From Bacillota bacterium (GTDB lineage: Bacteria > Bacillota_A > Clostridia > Lachnospirales > Lachnospiraceae): a DNA stretch of 64,000 nucleotides. The stretch spans positions 186,001-250,000 of the forward strand of contig JAEYMU010000053.1 in the NCBI GenBank assembly GCA_023407175.1, written 5' to 3'. Each line of letters starts with the position of its first letter. Positions within the stretch are counted from its first letter, which is position 1. The translations under genes were made by a program, and so were the position numbers. Below the pieces are notes generated by a model. The model was not told the origin of the DNA. It searched no databases and worked only from the letters and a program-made list of their open reading frames with translations. Positions 8,643 to 17,275 of this stretch are shown piece by piece.

Positions 8643-11342
8643 TTACTGGGCAGCAGGTGTTGTTGTTACCGGGGCCTGCGACCTTACAATTGTTATCGTA
8701 TAGTTTGATACCTCTCCATTTTCTGCCGTGACCGCAATCACTATGGTATTGGTTCCAACACTTAAGGCTACGGTACCTCCGCCGCTGACCTTGGCCTTGC
8801 TGCTGACTGCCTTTGCTGTAATAGTGACACTACTGATGCTATTATCTACAATCAAGTCATAACTATGCTGGGTCTGGCTGAAGGTAGGTGTTATCGCCAA
8901 TTTGGTACCGTCTGCTGTTACTATCTGCAGGCTCTTCATACGATTATTCGGGTTATACATCTTCGTCGGATATACCGCTACAGTCTCAGGCATATTCAGA
9001 TAGACAGGTATGGAAAATACGATCGGCGTACCCTCCAGCATTCCTCCATAGGCCGCCAGGACTTTCTTTCCCTCCGCATAGGGGGCCTCAACATTGGACA
9101 TATATTGGTGATAATAGGTCGAGGTTGCCGTCACATTGAATTTTTGCAGATATATGGTATCCTGGCCGCGGCTGATATATCCCTTTCCTATGTAATAAGC
9201 TCCTCCCAGAATGGCCCGGTAGGGATTTGTCCAGGGAATTAAATAAAGCGAATCCTTTGCTGTGGTTGAATTTCCGCTCTTTGCAAAAGTCAAACCCTTC
9301 GCGATGGCTCCGCCGCCGGCACTATCACTCGCCCCTATATTAAAAAAATTGTAATAGCCCTCATATCCGCTGTAGGTCCCGGAAGCGCTGCCGCTAAACG
9401 TCATAGAGCTTGTAATGACCTCCTGCTTTACCCGTGAGGCCAGATGATATGGGCTGACGCCGGAATAGGCGGCTGCATCCATAAAGGTCTGTGCATAAGA
9501 AATTTTCGTTGATTTCTTGCTGTCATTGACATAGGTATAGGTTGCATCCAAAGGTGTTCCCTTCAGCATCTTCTCCACACCGGAAATTGTTTGATATGAG
9601 CTTTGGAACTTCAGCAATTCAAACTGGAAGATACCGCTTGTCGTCAGAAAGTTTCTGGGGTCCATATAATATTCTACTGCCGTCTGTGAAGCGGTTACCC
9701 AGGTGGTTCCGTCAAAGGGCTGAAAGGTATCTGTCTCCCAGTCATAGGCCCCGCTCACAAAGGACAGCCATTCCACGCTTTTGGTATTTGGAATCAGATT
9801 CTTACCCGGCTTGCTTTCCTCTGAAATTACTGCATTCCAGTCAAGTCCGGTTTGATAGGCCTTAAAGACCCAGTTTGGATACAGGGTATGCAGCGTTCTT
9901 AGTGCCGGTTTATAGCTTTCGGGAAAGCCCTCCTGCGTCAGATAAGTCTCAAAATCCGGACTTATCGTCGGCGTCGGACTTGGCGTTGCAGTAACAGCCG
10001 GCGCCGAGGAATCTATATAGATATAAGCTGCCTGTACATAGCCTGTCATCTGTTTTCCGTTAATTTGAAAGCTGATCTGATAGAATTTCACATCACTAAT
10101 TGTTAAAGCCTGGGTAACAGTAACTGTCTGAGCACTTTGCAGCAAAATCGGATTTGAATTCGAATCCATCAGGAGTCCCAGAATATTCTGGTAATATTCA
10201 AATACATTCAAATACAAAGTATTGCAGACCTTTCCGGTATACGGCGTTGTAATATTATCATAGATAATAACATTGTCCACCGTATAGACTGAGGATGGCG
10301 TCGGTATTGGTGTTACTGTCGGAGCGGTGGTGACAGTCGGCTTCGGTGTTGTCGTGGGCTTTGAAGTTGGCTTCGGTGTCACTGTCGGCTTCGGCGTTGC
10401 CGTAGGTTTCGGGGTCGGAGTTGCTGTAGGATCGGCTACTGTCTTTCGAAAACGCACCTTATCCGCCTCTGTATAACCGGTATATTTTTTATCACCGACC
10501 GTAAAAGTGACTCTGAACCATTTTATTTCCTTTACGGTCGTTTCTAAGGAAATTGTAACATTCTTACCTTCCTTAAGAGTAATTGCAGTCCCGTTTGAAT
10601 CTTTCATATAAGCAGCACTGCTGCTGGCCTTGGATCTGATCTTAAGCTTGGAAGCAGATATTTCCGCCTTAACAGCGGTCTTATAGGAAAGCTTTATAAA
10701 CGCACTTGAAACATAACCTGTCAATGTCTTTCCGCTCTGCTTGAAAGAGATGGCATACCATTTGGTATCACTTCCCATCTTTTCATTGATAACAGTTACC
10801 GTATTGCCCTTTACCAGTCCCGCTACCTTGGAATAGGATGTTCCCGGACCGCTTCGTACATTTAAGGTAGATGCTGTGACGCTTGCCGAAATCTCAACAA
10901 TCTTTGTTACAGATACCGAAGATCCTGCCGCCGGTGTCGGTGTTGCCGCAGTCGTCGGCTTTGGTGTCACTGTCGGCTTCGGAGTGGCAGTGGGTTTTGG
11001 AGTCGGTGTTGCGGTTGTACCTCCCGTTACCTTGACAAAATCCTTATGTACATAGCCTTTGATCGTCTTTCCATTGAATTTCAGGGAGACATGATAAAAA
11101 TCCCCCTCCTGATCCAGAATATTGACAGTTTCACCCTTGTTCAGATATACATAGGTTCCGTCCTCCAGCGTCACCTTACTCGAGGTAGTTGATGGTTCTG
11201 TTCTTACATTCAGAGTAGTTGCGGTTACCGTTCCGGTCTGGGCCGCCAATACCTGATTTATATGAATGTTAATTCCATTTGGAATTATAATAGACAGGAT
11301 TAAGAGAAATATCAGTAGTTTGTTATGACAGCGTTCCTTCAT
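8643..11342 (-). CDS. Secreted SH3b-repeat beta-N-acetylglucosaminidase (autolysin type)
   Basis: 899 residues with a signal peptide (about 1-33, ending VLAAQ). Four bacterial SH3 domains (about 34-105, 150-220, 225-300, 350-435) each carry the LNVR/SGPGTSYSKV or GYV signature. They are separated by two TPKPT-rich linkers (106-141, 301-351). A glucosaminidase domain follows (about 455-770), with the family segment GVSPYHLASRVKQEV (about 631-645) holding the likely catalytic Glu. The C-terminus has a cadherin-like domain (about 810-893, ending NYTITIVRS). It should cleave peptidoglycan glycan strands during growth or division, with SH3b and cadherin-like modules binding wall material. The start has an AAAGGGG site. 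It has its own promoter and is separated from purD by a terminator. Confidence 0.93.
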   Translation of the reverse strand: MKERCHNKLLIFLLILSIIIPNGINIHINQVLAAQTGTVTATTLNVRTEPSTTSSKVTLEDGTYVYLNKGETVNILDQEGDFYHVSLKFNGKTIKGYVHKDFVKVTGGTTATPTPKPTATPKPTVTPKPTTAATPTPAAGSSVSVTKIVEISASVTASTLNVRSGPGTSYSKVAGLVKGNTVTVINEKMGSDTKWYAISFKQSGKTLTGYVSSAFIKLSYKTAVKAEISASKLKIRSKASSSAAYMKDSNGTAITLKEGKNVTISLETTVKEIKWFRVTFTVGDKKYTGYTEADKVRFRKTVADPTATPTPKPTATPKPTVTPKPTSKPTTTPKPTVTTAPTVTPIPTPSSVYTVDNVIIYDNITTPYTGKVCNTLYLNVFEYYQNILGLLMDSNSNPILLQSAQTVTVTQALTISDVKFYQISFQINGKQMTGYVQAAYIYIDSSAPAVTATPSPTPTISPDFETYLTQEGFPESYKPALRTLHTLYPNWVFKAYQTGLDWNAVISEESKPGKNLIPNTKSVEWLSFVSGAYDWETDTFQPFDGTTWVTASQTAVEYYMDPRNFLTTSGIFQFELLKFQSSYQTISGVEKMLKGTPLDATYTYVNDSKKSTKISYAQTFMDAAAYSGVSPYHLASRVKQEVITSSMTFSGSASGTYSGYEGYYNFFNIGASDSAGGGAIAKGLTFAKSGNSTTAKDSLYLIPWTNPYRAILGGAYYIGKGYISRGQDTIYLQKFNVTATSTYYHQYMSNVEAPYAEGKKVLAAYGGMLEGTPIVFSIPVYLNMPETVAVYPTKMYNPNNRMKSLQIVTADGTKLAITPTFSQTQHSYDLIVDNSISSVTITAKAVSSKAKVSGGGTVALSVGTNTIVIAVTAENGEVSNYTITIVRSQAPVTTTPAAQ
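10296..10430 (-). repeat. TPKPT-coding linker repeat, second copy
   Basis: Tandem degenerate units coding TPKPT(V/A)TPKPT in the glucosaminidase gene form a Pro/Thr linker between SH3b domains 3 and 4. The array of short G/T-rich units on the plus strand is prone to slippage, so length variation between strains is expected. Confidence 0.8.
10925..11013 (-). repeat. TPKPT-coding linker repeat, first copy
   Basis: Shorter array of the same TPKPT-type units between SH3b domains 1 and 2 of the glucosaminidase. The near identity with the second array suggests duplication of an SH3b-linker block. Confidence 0.75.
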
Positions 11343-11419
11343 AAATACCCCTTTCGTATCTTAAAAAGCAGCAGCGGGACCCCCTCCTGCATTTATAAAG
11401 TCAATTTTGGCTCAGCCGA

Positions 11420-11448
11420 TATAAATTGACTTTTATCTCATTGGTCAA
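11420..11448 (-). promoter_or_regulatory. Promoter of the glucosaminidase gene
   Basis: On the minus strand, -35 TTGACC (11443-11448) and -10 TTTATA (11420-11425) are spaced by 17 bases, roughly 80 bases before the start codon. The -10 lies in an 11-bp inverted repeat (AAAGTCAATTT 11397-11407 / AAATTGACTTT 11423-11433). That repeat could be an operator or a leader hairpin. Confidence 0.5.
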
Positions 11449-11460
11449 TTGGTTTTTATA

Positions 11461-11520
11461 AAGTAAAAAGCAATAACAAAGGATGTCGGATTAATTACAG
11501 ACATCCTCATGTTATTGCTT
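11461..11520 (-). terminator. Rho-independent terminator of the pur operon
   Basis: Outer arms AGCAATAAC (11469-11477) / GTTATTGCT (11511-11519) and inner arms GGATGTC (11481-11487) / GACATCC (11500-11506) build a long stem. On the minus strand it is followed by TTTTTACTTT. This separates purD from the downstream glucosaminidase gene. Confidence 0.85.
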
Positions 11521-11535
11521 GATTCTACAATTTAA

Positions 11536-11568
11536 CTATGGCACTTCTATGGCACTTCTATGACATTT
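11536..11568. repeat. Three tandem 11-bp units downstream of purD
   Basis: CTATGGCACTT occurs at 11536-11546 and 11547-11557, then CTATGACATTT at 11558-11568. They lie in the 3' untranslated region of purD, just before its terminator. The period is about one helical turn. It may simply reflect slippage. Confidence 0.8.
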
Positions 11569-11592
11569 GTAGTAATTTATACATTTTTGGAA

Positions 11593-12867
11593 TTATTTTG
11601 CCTCATCAATTGCTTTGCCGATATCGCCCCGCATATACTTATTGGCAAAACCAATCCATCCGGTTGCTTCGTAGGCCTTCTTCCTGGCTTCCTTCAAATC
11701 TCTTCCGGTCGCCGTAATTCCAAGCACACGTCCTCCGTTTGTCACAATATCCTTGCCTGATTTCTTCGTCCCAGCATGAAATACGAAGTAATCCTCCTTA
11801 TCCTGGAAAGCCTCCAGACCGCTGATGGCATAGCCCTTCTCATAATGTTCCGGGTAACCGTCAGAGGCAAGCACGACACAGACCGCCGCATTATCAGCAA
11901 ATTCCAGCCTGACCTGATCCAGTGTTCCATCAATACAGGCTTCGAACACTTCAACAATATCATTCCTCATTCTTGGCAGCACTACCTGGGTCTCCGGGTC
12001 ACCAAACCGCGCATTATACTCAAGAACCTTCGGACCGTCCTGTGTTAACATCAGCCCTACAAATAAAATACCGGTAAATGCCCTTCCTTCAGCCTTCATG
12101 GCATCTATCGTCGGCTGATAGATATACCTTTTACAGAACTCGTCAACTTCCTTTGTATAGAAGGGGCTTGGAGAAAAGGTTCCCATCCCTCCCGTATTCA
12201 GACCCTGATCGCCGTCCTTCGCTCTCTTATGATCCTGCGCACTGGTCATGGTCAGGATATGAGTTCCGTCACAGAACGCAAGCACGGATACCTCGCGTCC
12301 AGTCATAAACTCCTCGACAACAATACGGTCCCCGGAAGCACCAAACTGCTTCTCCTCCATGATCTGCCTTACTCCGCTGACAGCCTCCTCATAGCTCTTA
12401 CAGATTAATACACCCTTCCCCAGGGCAAGACCGTCCGCCTTTATAACCGTCGGAAACTTAACCGTCTTCAGATACTCTATCGCTGCCTGGGGCTGATCGA
12501 ATATCTCATAAGCCGCAGAAGGAATCCTGTATTTTTTCATCAGCTCCTTAGAAAATGCTTTGGAGCCTTCGATGATTGCCGCATTCTTTTTGGGCCCGAA
12601 TACCCGCAGCCCTCTTCCTTCAAATACATCAACAACACCGCCTACCAGGGGATCATCCGGACCTACTACTGTAAGATCAATTCCTTCCTTGATTGCAAAA
12701 TCTGCCAGACCCTCAAAATCACTGACCGCAATGTCCACGCACTCTGCATCCTGTGCAATCCCCGCATTACCCGGTGCGCAGTAAACCTTGTCCGCTCTTT
12801 TGCTTTGCAGCAGCTTTTTTACAATGGCATGTTCTCTTCCGCCGCCGCCTATTACCAAAATTTTCAT
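11593..12867 (-). CDS. purD: Phosphoribosylamine-glycine ligase
   Basis: 424 residues from MKILVIGGGGREHAI. An in-frame ATG four codons upstream (12879) is also possible; neither has a strong ribosome site. PurD joins phosphoribosylamine and glycine with ATP to form GAR, the second step of purine synthesis. The N-terminal GGGGREHA loop, the ATP-grasp centre (KADGLALGKGV, about 143-153; GTFSPSPFY) and the family signature ARFGDPETQ (about 285) are visible. It lies 27 bases after purN, and the purM-purN-purD order suggests one operon. Confidence 0.96.
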   Translation of the reverse strand: MKILVIGGGGREHAIVKKLLQSKRADKVYCAPGNAGIAQDAECVDIAVSDFEGLADFAIKEGIDLTVVGPDDPLVGGVVDVFEGRGLRVFGPKKNAAIIEGSKAFSKELMKKYRIPSAAYEIFDQPQAAIEYLKTVKFPTVIKADGLALGKGVLICKSYEEAVSGVRQIMEEKQFGASGDRIVVEEFMTGREVSVLAFCDGTHILTMTSAQDHKRAKDGDQGLNTGGMGTFSPSPFYTKEVDEFCKRYIYQPTIDAMKAEGRAFTGILFVGLMLTQDGPKVLEYNARFGDPETQVVLPRMRNDIVEVFEACIDGTLDQVRLEFADNAAVCVVLASDGYPEHYEKGYAISGLEAFQDKEDYFVFHAGTKKSGKDIVTNGGRVLGITATGRDLKEARKKAYEATGWIGFANKYMRGDIGKAIDEAK

Positions 12868-12894
12868 ATCTACACCCATTTCTTTCTTATCAAA

Positions 12895-13521
12895 TCATTT
12901 GATAATCCTGACCTGTTCATTTGCAATCACAAGCTTTTTCTCTGCAATCAGACGAACAGCCTCGGGTAAAATCAGCCATTCTGCCTGTTCCATGACCCTT
13001 TTTTGAAGCAGCTCGGCCGTATCGCCCTCCTCCACCAAAACCGCTTTCTGGAGAATAATCGGGCCGGTATCGGTTCCTTCGTCTACAAAATGGACAGTAG
13101 CTCCGGTTACCTTAACCCCCCGTGCCAAAGCCGCCTCATGCACCTTAAGGCCGTAAAAGCCTTCCCCGCAAAAGGAAGGAATCAGCGAAGGATGTATATT
13201 AATCATTCTGTTCTTATAGCTTCGTACTACGTTCTCCGGGATTATCATCAGACACCCGGCAAGCACAATCAAATCTATCTGATAGCTGTCAATCAGCTCC
13301 AGTAAAGCCTTTGAGAATTCATCAAAGGTTTCAAAATCCTTCTTCGAGATGGTTTTGGCCTCTATGCCATGCTTTTTTGCCCGTTCCAGGGCATAAGCCT
13401 TTTTATTATTACTGATTACTACCTCTATCGTAACTCCGGGCAGCTCATTTTGTTCTATCCGGTCAATCAGGGCTTGAAGGTTCGTTCCCCCGCCTGATAC
13501 CATGACAGCCAGCTTTAGCAT
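12895..13521 (-). CDS. purN: Phosphoribosylglycinamide formyltransferase
   Basis: 208 residues, standard length. It transfers a formyl group from 10-formyl-THF to GAR, giving FGAR. Motifs are the N-terminal [12 protein letters not shown] (8-19), the catalytic [11 protein letters not shown] (about 107-117, with conserved His) and [17 protein letters not shown] (about 134-150, with the catalytic Asp). ATG overlaps the purM stop by seven bases, so translation is coupled. Confidence 0.96.
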   Translation of the reverse strand: MLKLAVMVSGGGTNLQALIDRIEQNELPGVTIEVVISNNKKAYALERAKKHGIEAKTISKKDFETFDEFSKALLELIDSYQIDLIVLAGCLMIIPENVVRSYKNRMINIHPSLIPSFCGEGFYGLKVHEAALARGVKVTGATVHFVDEGTDTGPIILQKAVLVEEGDTAELLQKRVMEQAEWLILPEAVRLIAEKKLVIANEQVRIIK

Positions 13522-14540
13522 AAGCTTACTCCCTTCGTACCGCTTACCGCCTCACCTACGACATATGCCTTTTCTCCTGCTTCCTCAATCAGCTTTAAGG
13601 CCTTATCCGTATCCCTGCTATCAACACCGATGAGCATACCAAGGCCCATATTATAGGTATTGTACATGATCTGCTCCTCAATATCCCCATCCTTTTGAAG
13701 CATTCCAAAGATTGGCGGAATATCATAGCTATTCTTCTTAACCCTTGCATGAATACCTTCGGGAAGCATTCTCGGAATATTCTCATAAAAGCCTCCACCG
13801 GTGATATGGCTGCAGGCCTTCACTGTAACATTTCCGTTTTTTAAGCCCTGCAGGGTCTTAACATAAATCTTGGTAGGTGTCAGTAAGGTCTCGCCAAGTG
13901 AAGCACTCAGGGATTCATAATAAGTATCCAGAGTCTCCCTCTGCATGCGAAATACCTTTCGAACCAAAGAATAACCGTTGCTGTGCACACCTGAAGAGGC
14001 AATACCGATCAGAGTATCTCCCGGTTTTAAATCGGCTCCGGTAATCAGCTTCTTCTGATCTACGATCCCAACAGCGAAGCCTGCCAGATCATATTCCTCC
14101 ACCGGATAAAAGCCTGGCATTTCAGCAGTCTCACCGCCGATTAAAGCCGCTCCCGCCTGCTTGCAGCCCTCTGCCACACCCTTCACAATGGTGGCAATCT
14201 TCTCGGGTTCATTCTTTCCGCAGGCAATATAATCAAGAAAGAATAAGGGTTCTCCGCCTGCGCAGGCAATATCATTGACACACATGGCAACGCAATCAAT
14301 ACCAATGCTATCGTGCTTATCTAATAAAAAGGCTATCTTAAGCTTTGTTCCGACTCCGTCCGTACCTGATACCAGGGTAGGCTGCTCCATGTTCTTAAAG
14401 CCCGATAGAGAAAATGCCCCTGAAAATCCGCCGATATCAGTCAATACCTCACTGCGCATGGTTCCCTTGATATGTTCCTTCATAAGGTCAACCGCCTTAT
14501 ATCCAGCCTCAATATCCACTCCTGCCTTTTTGTAATCCAT
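13515..14540 (-). CDS. purM: Phosphoribosylformylglycinamidine cyclo-ligase (AIR synthetase)
   Basis: 341 residues from [13 protein letters not shown], with GGGAGGT seven bases upstream. The longer open frame to 14591 runs into the promoter -10 and is rejected. PurM closes FGAM to AIR with ATP. Family motifs are [14 protein letters not shown] (about 57-70), [10 protein letters not shown] (about 80-89), [11 protein letters not shown] (about 131-141) and [14 protein letters not shown] (about 243-256). First gene of a purM-N-D cluster. The other purine genes (purE, C, F, H, Q, L) are not in this window. Confidence 0.96.
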   Translation of the reverse strand: MDYKKAGVDIEAGYKAVDLMKEHIKGTMRSEVLTDIGGFSGAFSLSGFKNMEQPTLVSGTDGVGTKLKIAFLLDKHDSIGIDCVAMCVNDIACAGGEPLFFLDYIACGKNEPEKIATIVKGVAEGCKQAGAALIGGETAEMPGFYPVEEYDLAGFAVGIVDQKKLITGADLKPGDTLIGIASSGVHSNGYSLVRKVFRMQRETLDTYYESLSASLGETLLTPTKIYVKTLQGLKNGNVTVKACSHITGGGFYENIPRMLPEGIHARVKKNSYDIPPIFGMLQKDGDIEEQIMYNTYNMGLGMLIGVDSRDTDKALKLIEEAGEKAYVVGEAVSGTKGVSLC

Positions 14541-14591
14541 TCGCTTACCTCCCAAACTCGTATGAAAGCCTGTCCATGCTTTTCTGCTCAC

Positions 14592-14620
14592 ATTTTAGCA
14601 TATTCCATTCGGTTTGTCGT
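14592..14620 (-). promoter_or_regulatory. Promoter of purMND
   Basis: On the minus strand, an extended -10 TGCTAAAAT (hexamer 14592-14597) lies 17 bases from ACGACA (14615-14620), which matches four of six -35 positions. The start would be about 45 bases before the purM ATG. No purine riboswitch fold or PurR-type box was recognised here. Confidence 0.45.
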
Positions 14621-14753
14621 TACTTTTTTGCCGAAAAATTTCTTATACAACTTATTAATGTGGCTAATATACAAAAGGTCATATATTAGTATAATTTATC
14701 GATGCTCTGTTTCCCATTTTGGTTTTCCAGCCGCCAAATATCAGAAACAACAC

Positions 14754-16325
14754 CTATAAAGCATAATACCGCCGGCTGCCATAGGTTGAAATTATGATAT
14801 AAAGCACGGTATCCAGGATCGCTGTCAGCAGGAAAAAGCACAGATAAGCCACTGTCATGGAGGGTATCAGGGACAGAAGCACAAATTGCAGACCCACATA
14901 TCCAATCGCTGAAAATATTGTAACCATTGTCGCTGCGCTCTGCTTTATAACCACAACCTCCGACGTCCAGTTCAGATTTGGCAAAAGCAGATTGATCAGC
15001 AGTCCATAGAATGCAATAAATACGGAGCAGGCTATCATAATCAGCAAAATCAATATTAATGTAAGCGGCTCAATCTTTAATACTGCTCCGATGATTATAA
15101 TATCCAACAGAGCCGGAGAGATTATGGTAAGATTGACCGCTATCTTTGCCAGATATACCAGCTTCGGAGGAATGGGCAGCGATTTTAATATCCAGAGGCT
15201 CTTTCCCTCAAGGGAGATGGAGGCCATGGTAGTACAGGTCATGATAACGCAAAAGGAAATATACAGAGGGATGCTTTTAGACAGGGCATCTGCCGCCTCC
15301 GCACTCCCTAATATCTGGTCCAAATCTACAAAGATCACAGCAATCGCCCCTATGGTCAGCATCACAATCCCAAATCCCGTATTAAGTACGTAAAGTGTCG
15401 AGGAAAAATACCGCTTAAGCTCCTTTTTATAAAGTGCCACAAACATAGAAGAGGTCTTAAGCTGGCCAAGCTTGTAATTTGCCCGGTAGCTTCCGGTCAT
15501 CATCCGGTTATTCATCTTCTTGAAAATTCTTTTGACAACCACAGTATAAATGAAAAAGGCCGCTGCGGAAATTATCATGAACAGCAAAAACTGCCCAATG
15601 TCGCCATGTACCAGCGCCCTGGAATACATACCGGCCAGGGGATAAATTGCATTCACCTGCTCTGTCAGGGTATTACCCAGATTAACCCATTCCACCTCAT
15701 TGTCATTGATGCTAAAGGAAGCCCCCATGATAAATACAAAAAAGCCAATGGAAAAAATAATATTAAGAAAATTACTGTGCCTGAATTTAGAGGCCAGGTA
15801 TGCAATGACGGTTCCAAAAGCAGAAGCAATTACAATGGGTATCAGCGGAACTGCAAACATCGAAAGAAGTCCGAACACATAGAATAGAACACCCGGTCTC
15901 ATAAGTATTCCATAGGCAAGCAGCATCGGAAAAACCATAATAATCACAAATATAAAATTCAAAGCATAGAGAATAATCAGACGGCTCGCCACAATGATAC
16001 CCGTACTGACCGGAAGAGACATCACAATATCATAATCACGAAAGCCGAATATCGTTCCCTTAACCTTGAACACGGTGGTCATCAGTACTACCAGACAGGT
16101 AACTGCCATAATCATTGCTGGTAAAAGCTCCATCCCTCCATACATCCGAAGCCCCAGTCCTATCATCATATTGTAGAAAAAGGACAGGAGACACATCAGC
16201 ACGATAAAGGCCAGTATTCCTACATAAAGCACCTTGGGCTTTTTTCTGCGGTTCCTGCCGATGGCCAGCATATCACCCAGCACCGCCCATAGCTGCACAC
16301 TGACTAATCGCATCACTCTCTTCAT
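14754..16325 (-). CDS. ABC-2-type exporter permease
   Basis: 523 residues from MKRVMRLVSVQLW, chosen because GGAGGTAAAT directly precedes this ATG; two earlier ATGs lack a site. About twelve hydrophobic helices are spread along the protein (for example 39-60, 75-95, 120-150, and several from 330 to the C-terminus). No enzymatic motif is present. It is the membrane partner of the ATPase encoded just upstream. Together they should form an exporter; the substrate is unknown. It lies 144 bases downstream of the ATPase gene, behind several stem-loops, so its expression may be tuned separately. Confidence 0.88.
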   Translation of the reverse strand: MKRVMRLVSVQLWAVLGDMLAIGRNRRKKPKVLYVGILAFIVLMCLLSFFYNMMIGLGLRMYGGMELLPAMIMAVTCLVVLMTTVFKVKGTIFGFRDYDIVMSLPVSTGIIVASRLIILYALNFIFVIIMVFPMLLAYGILMRPGVLFYVFGLLSMFAVPLIPIVIASAFGTVIAYLASKFRHSNFLNIIFSIGFFVFIMGASFSINDNEVEWVNLGNTLTEQVNAIYPLAGMYSRALVHGDIGQFLLFMIISAAAFFIYTVVVKRIFKKMNNRMMTGSYRANYKLGQLKTSSMFVALYKKELKRYFSSTLYVLNTGFGIVMLTIGAIAVIFVDLDQILGSAEAADALSKSIPLYISFCVIMTCTTMASISLEGKSLWILKSLPIPPKLVYLAKIAVNLTIISPALLDIIIIGAVLKIEPLTLILILLIMIACSVFIAFYGLLINLLLPNLNWTSEVVVIKQSAATMVTIFSAIGYVGLQFVLLSLIPSMTVAYLCFFLLTAILDTVLYIIISTYGSRRYYAL

Positions 16326-16337
16326 ATTTACCTCCAT

Positions 16338-16356
16338 GATGCCGCCTTCCGGCATC
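16338..16356 (-). repeat. Hairpin immediately upstream of the permease ribosome site
   Basis: Arms GATGCCG (16338-16344) and CGGCATC (16350-16356) with a 5-base loop end four bases before the GGAGG site of the permease gene. It is likely an mRNA structure affecting translation or stability. Confidence 0.6.
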
Positions 16357-16380
16357 TCAAACAATACCTGAAAGAGGCCT

Positions 16381-16468
16381 GGAATGAACATCCTCTATGC
16401 TCATTCCGGGGCTCTTCCAGTGTGAAGACTCTTTTTCTTCCCGTGTGGAGACGCTTTTCCTTCACACT
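16381..16468 (-). repeat. Nested stem-loops between ABC ATPase and permease genes
   Basis: Two perfect inverted repeats, GGAATGA (16381-16387) / TCATTCC (16401-16407) and AGTGTGAAG (16419-16427) / CTTCACACT (16460-16468), fill the gap after the ATPase stop. No good U-tract follows, so an intercistronic stabiliser or processing site is likelier than a terminator. Confidence 0.55.
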
Positions 16469-17185
16469 TTACCCCTTTACTTCAATCAGCTCCAAAAATA
16501 CATCCTCCAGACTGCTGTTCCCCTTTACCTCCTGTGTGGTTCCGCAGGAAACGAGTCTGCCGCCCTTGATGATAGCAATCTTATTGCACAGCTTCTCCGC
16601 CACCTCAAGCACATGGGTTGAGAAGAAGATAGCACTTCCATCCTTACACAGATTTGTCATAATCGTCTTAAGGGAATAGGCTGCCTTGGGATCAAGCCCC
16701 ACAAAGGGCTCATCCAGCACCAAAAGCTTTGGTTTGTGAAGCAGGGCCGATATAATCGCCAGCTTCTGCTTCATTCCATGGGAATAGGAGGAAATCGTAT
16801 CCCCCAGATTCTTCGTAAGCTCAAATTCATCCGCATATTGCTTAATCAGGTCACGGCGTTCTGCCTTGCCAACCTGAAAGATATCCCCGATGAAATTCAA
16901 ATATGCGATTCCGGTCAGATGTTCATAGAGGTCCGGATTATCAGGAATATATGCCATCTTTTGCTTGCAGGCAACCGGGTCCTTCTTGATGGAAACACCA
17001 TCAATCAAAATATCGCCCTCTTCAAAATCAAGGATACCGACAATGGACCGTATCGTAGTGGTTTTACCGGCTCCGTTATGGCCGATAAAGCCAAAGATAT
17101 CCCCGCTCTCCACCTCCAAATTCAGATGGTCCACGGCTTTTTTATCATTCTTATAGCTCTTTGAATAATCAATAATCTTTAACAT
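16469..17185 (-). CDS. ABC transporter ATP-binding protein
   Basis: 238 residues from MLKIIDYSKSYKND, preceded by AAGGGTG; an upstream in-frame ATG lies within leader hairpins. All nucleotide-binding motifs are present: Walker A GHNGAGKTT (about 37-45), Q-loop region, signature SYSHGMKQKLAI (about 132-143), Walker B LLVLDEPFVGLD (about 150-161) and the H-loop STHV. It resembles ATPases of ABC-2 exporters. The cognate permease is the next gene downstream. Role: ATP-driven export of an unknown substrate. Confidence 0.92.
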   Translation of the reverse strand: MLKIIDYSKSYKNDKKAVDHLNLEVESGDIFGFIGHNGAGKTTTIRSIVGILDFEEGDILIDGVSIKKDPVACKQKMAYIPDNPDLYEHLTGIAYLNFIGDIFQVGKAERRDLIKQYADEFELTKNLGDTISSYSHGMKQKLAIISALLHKPKLLVLDEPFVGLDPKAAYSLKTIMTNLCKDGSAIFFSTHVLEVAEKLCNKIAIIKGGRLVSCGTTQEVKGNSSLEDVFLELIEVKG

Positions 17186-17199
17186 ATTTACACCCTTCC

Positions 17200-17260
17200 G
17201 CATATCACAAGCCTGCTTGTGATATGCACCAATAAATAGTTTGAAAGGTACTTTCAAACT
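17200..17260 (-). repeat. Two perfect leader hairpins before the ABC ATPase gene
   Basis: A 12-bp stem GCATATCACAAG (17200-17211) / CTTGTGATATGC (17216-17227) and a 10-bp stem AGTTTGAAAG (17238-17247) / CTTTCAAACT (17251-17260) lie side by side. They sit between the aminopeptidase stop and the ATPase ribosome site. Neither has a U-tract. The stems do not share sequence with each other or with other leader hairpins here. Confidence 0.75.
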
Positions 17261-17275
17261 TTCCTCCGGAATATT

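Noticed and set aside
10296..11013. Short regular repeats resembling a CRISPR array
   Set aside because: They are in frame, code TPKPT linkers, and have no unique spacers.
14541..14591. Upstream extension of purM
   Set aside because: The first ATG lies against the extended -10. The ribosome site and family N-terminus fit 14540.
14592..14753. Purine riboswitch before purM
   Set aside because: I could not find the conserved three-way-junction core. Only a promoter-like sequence is visible.
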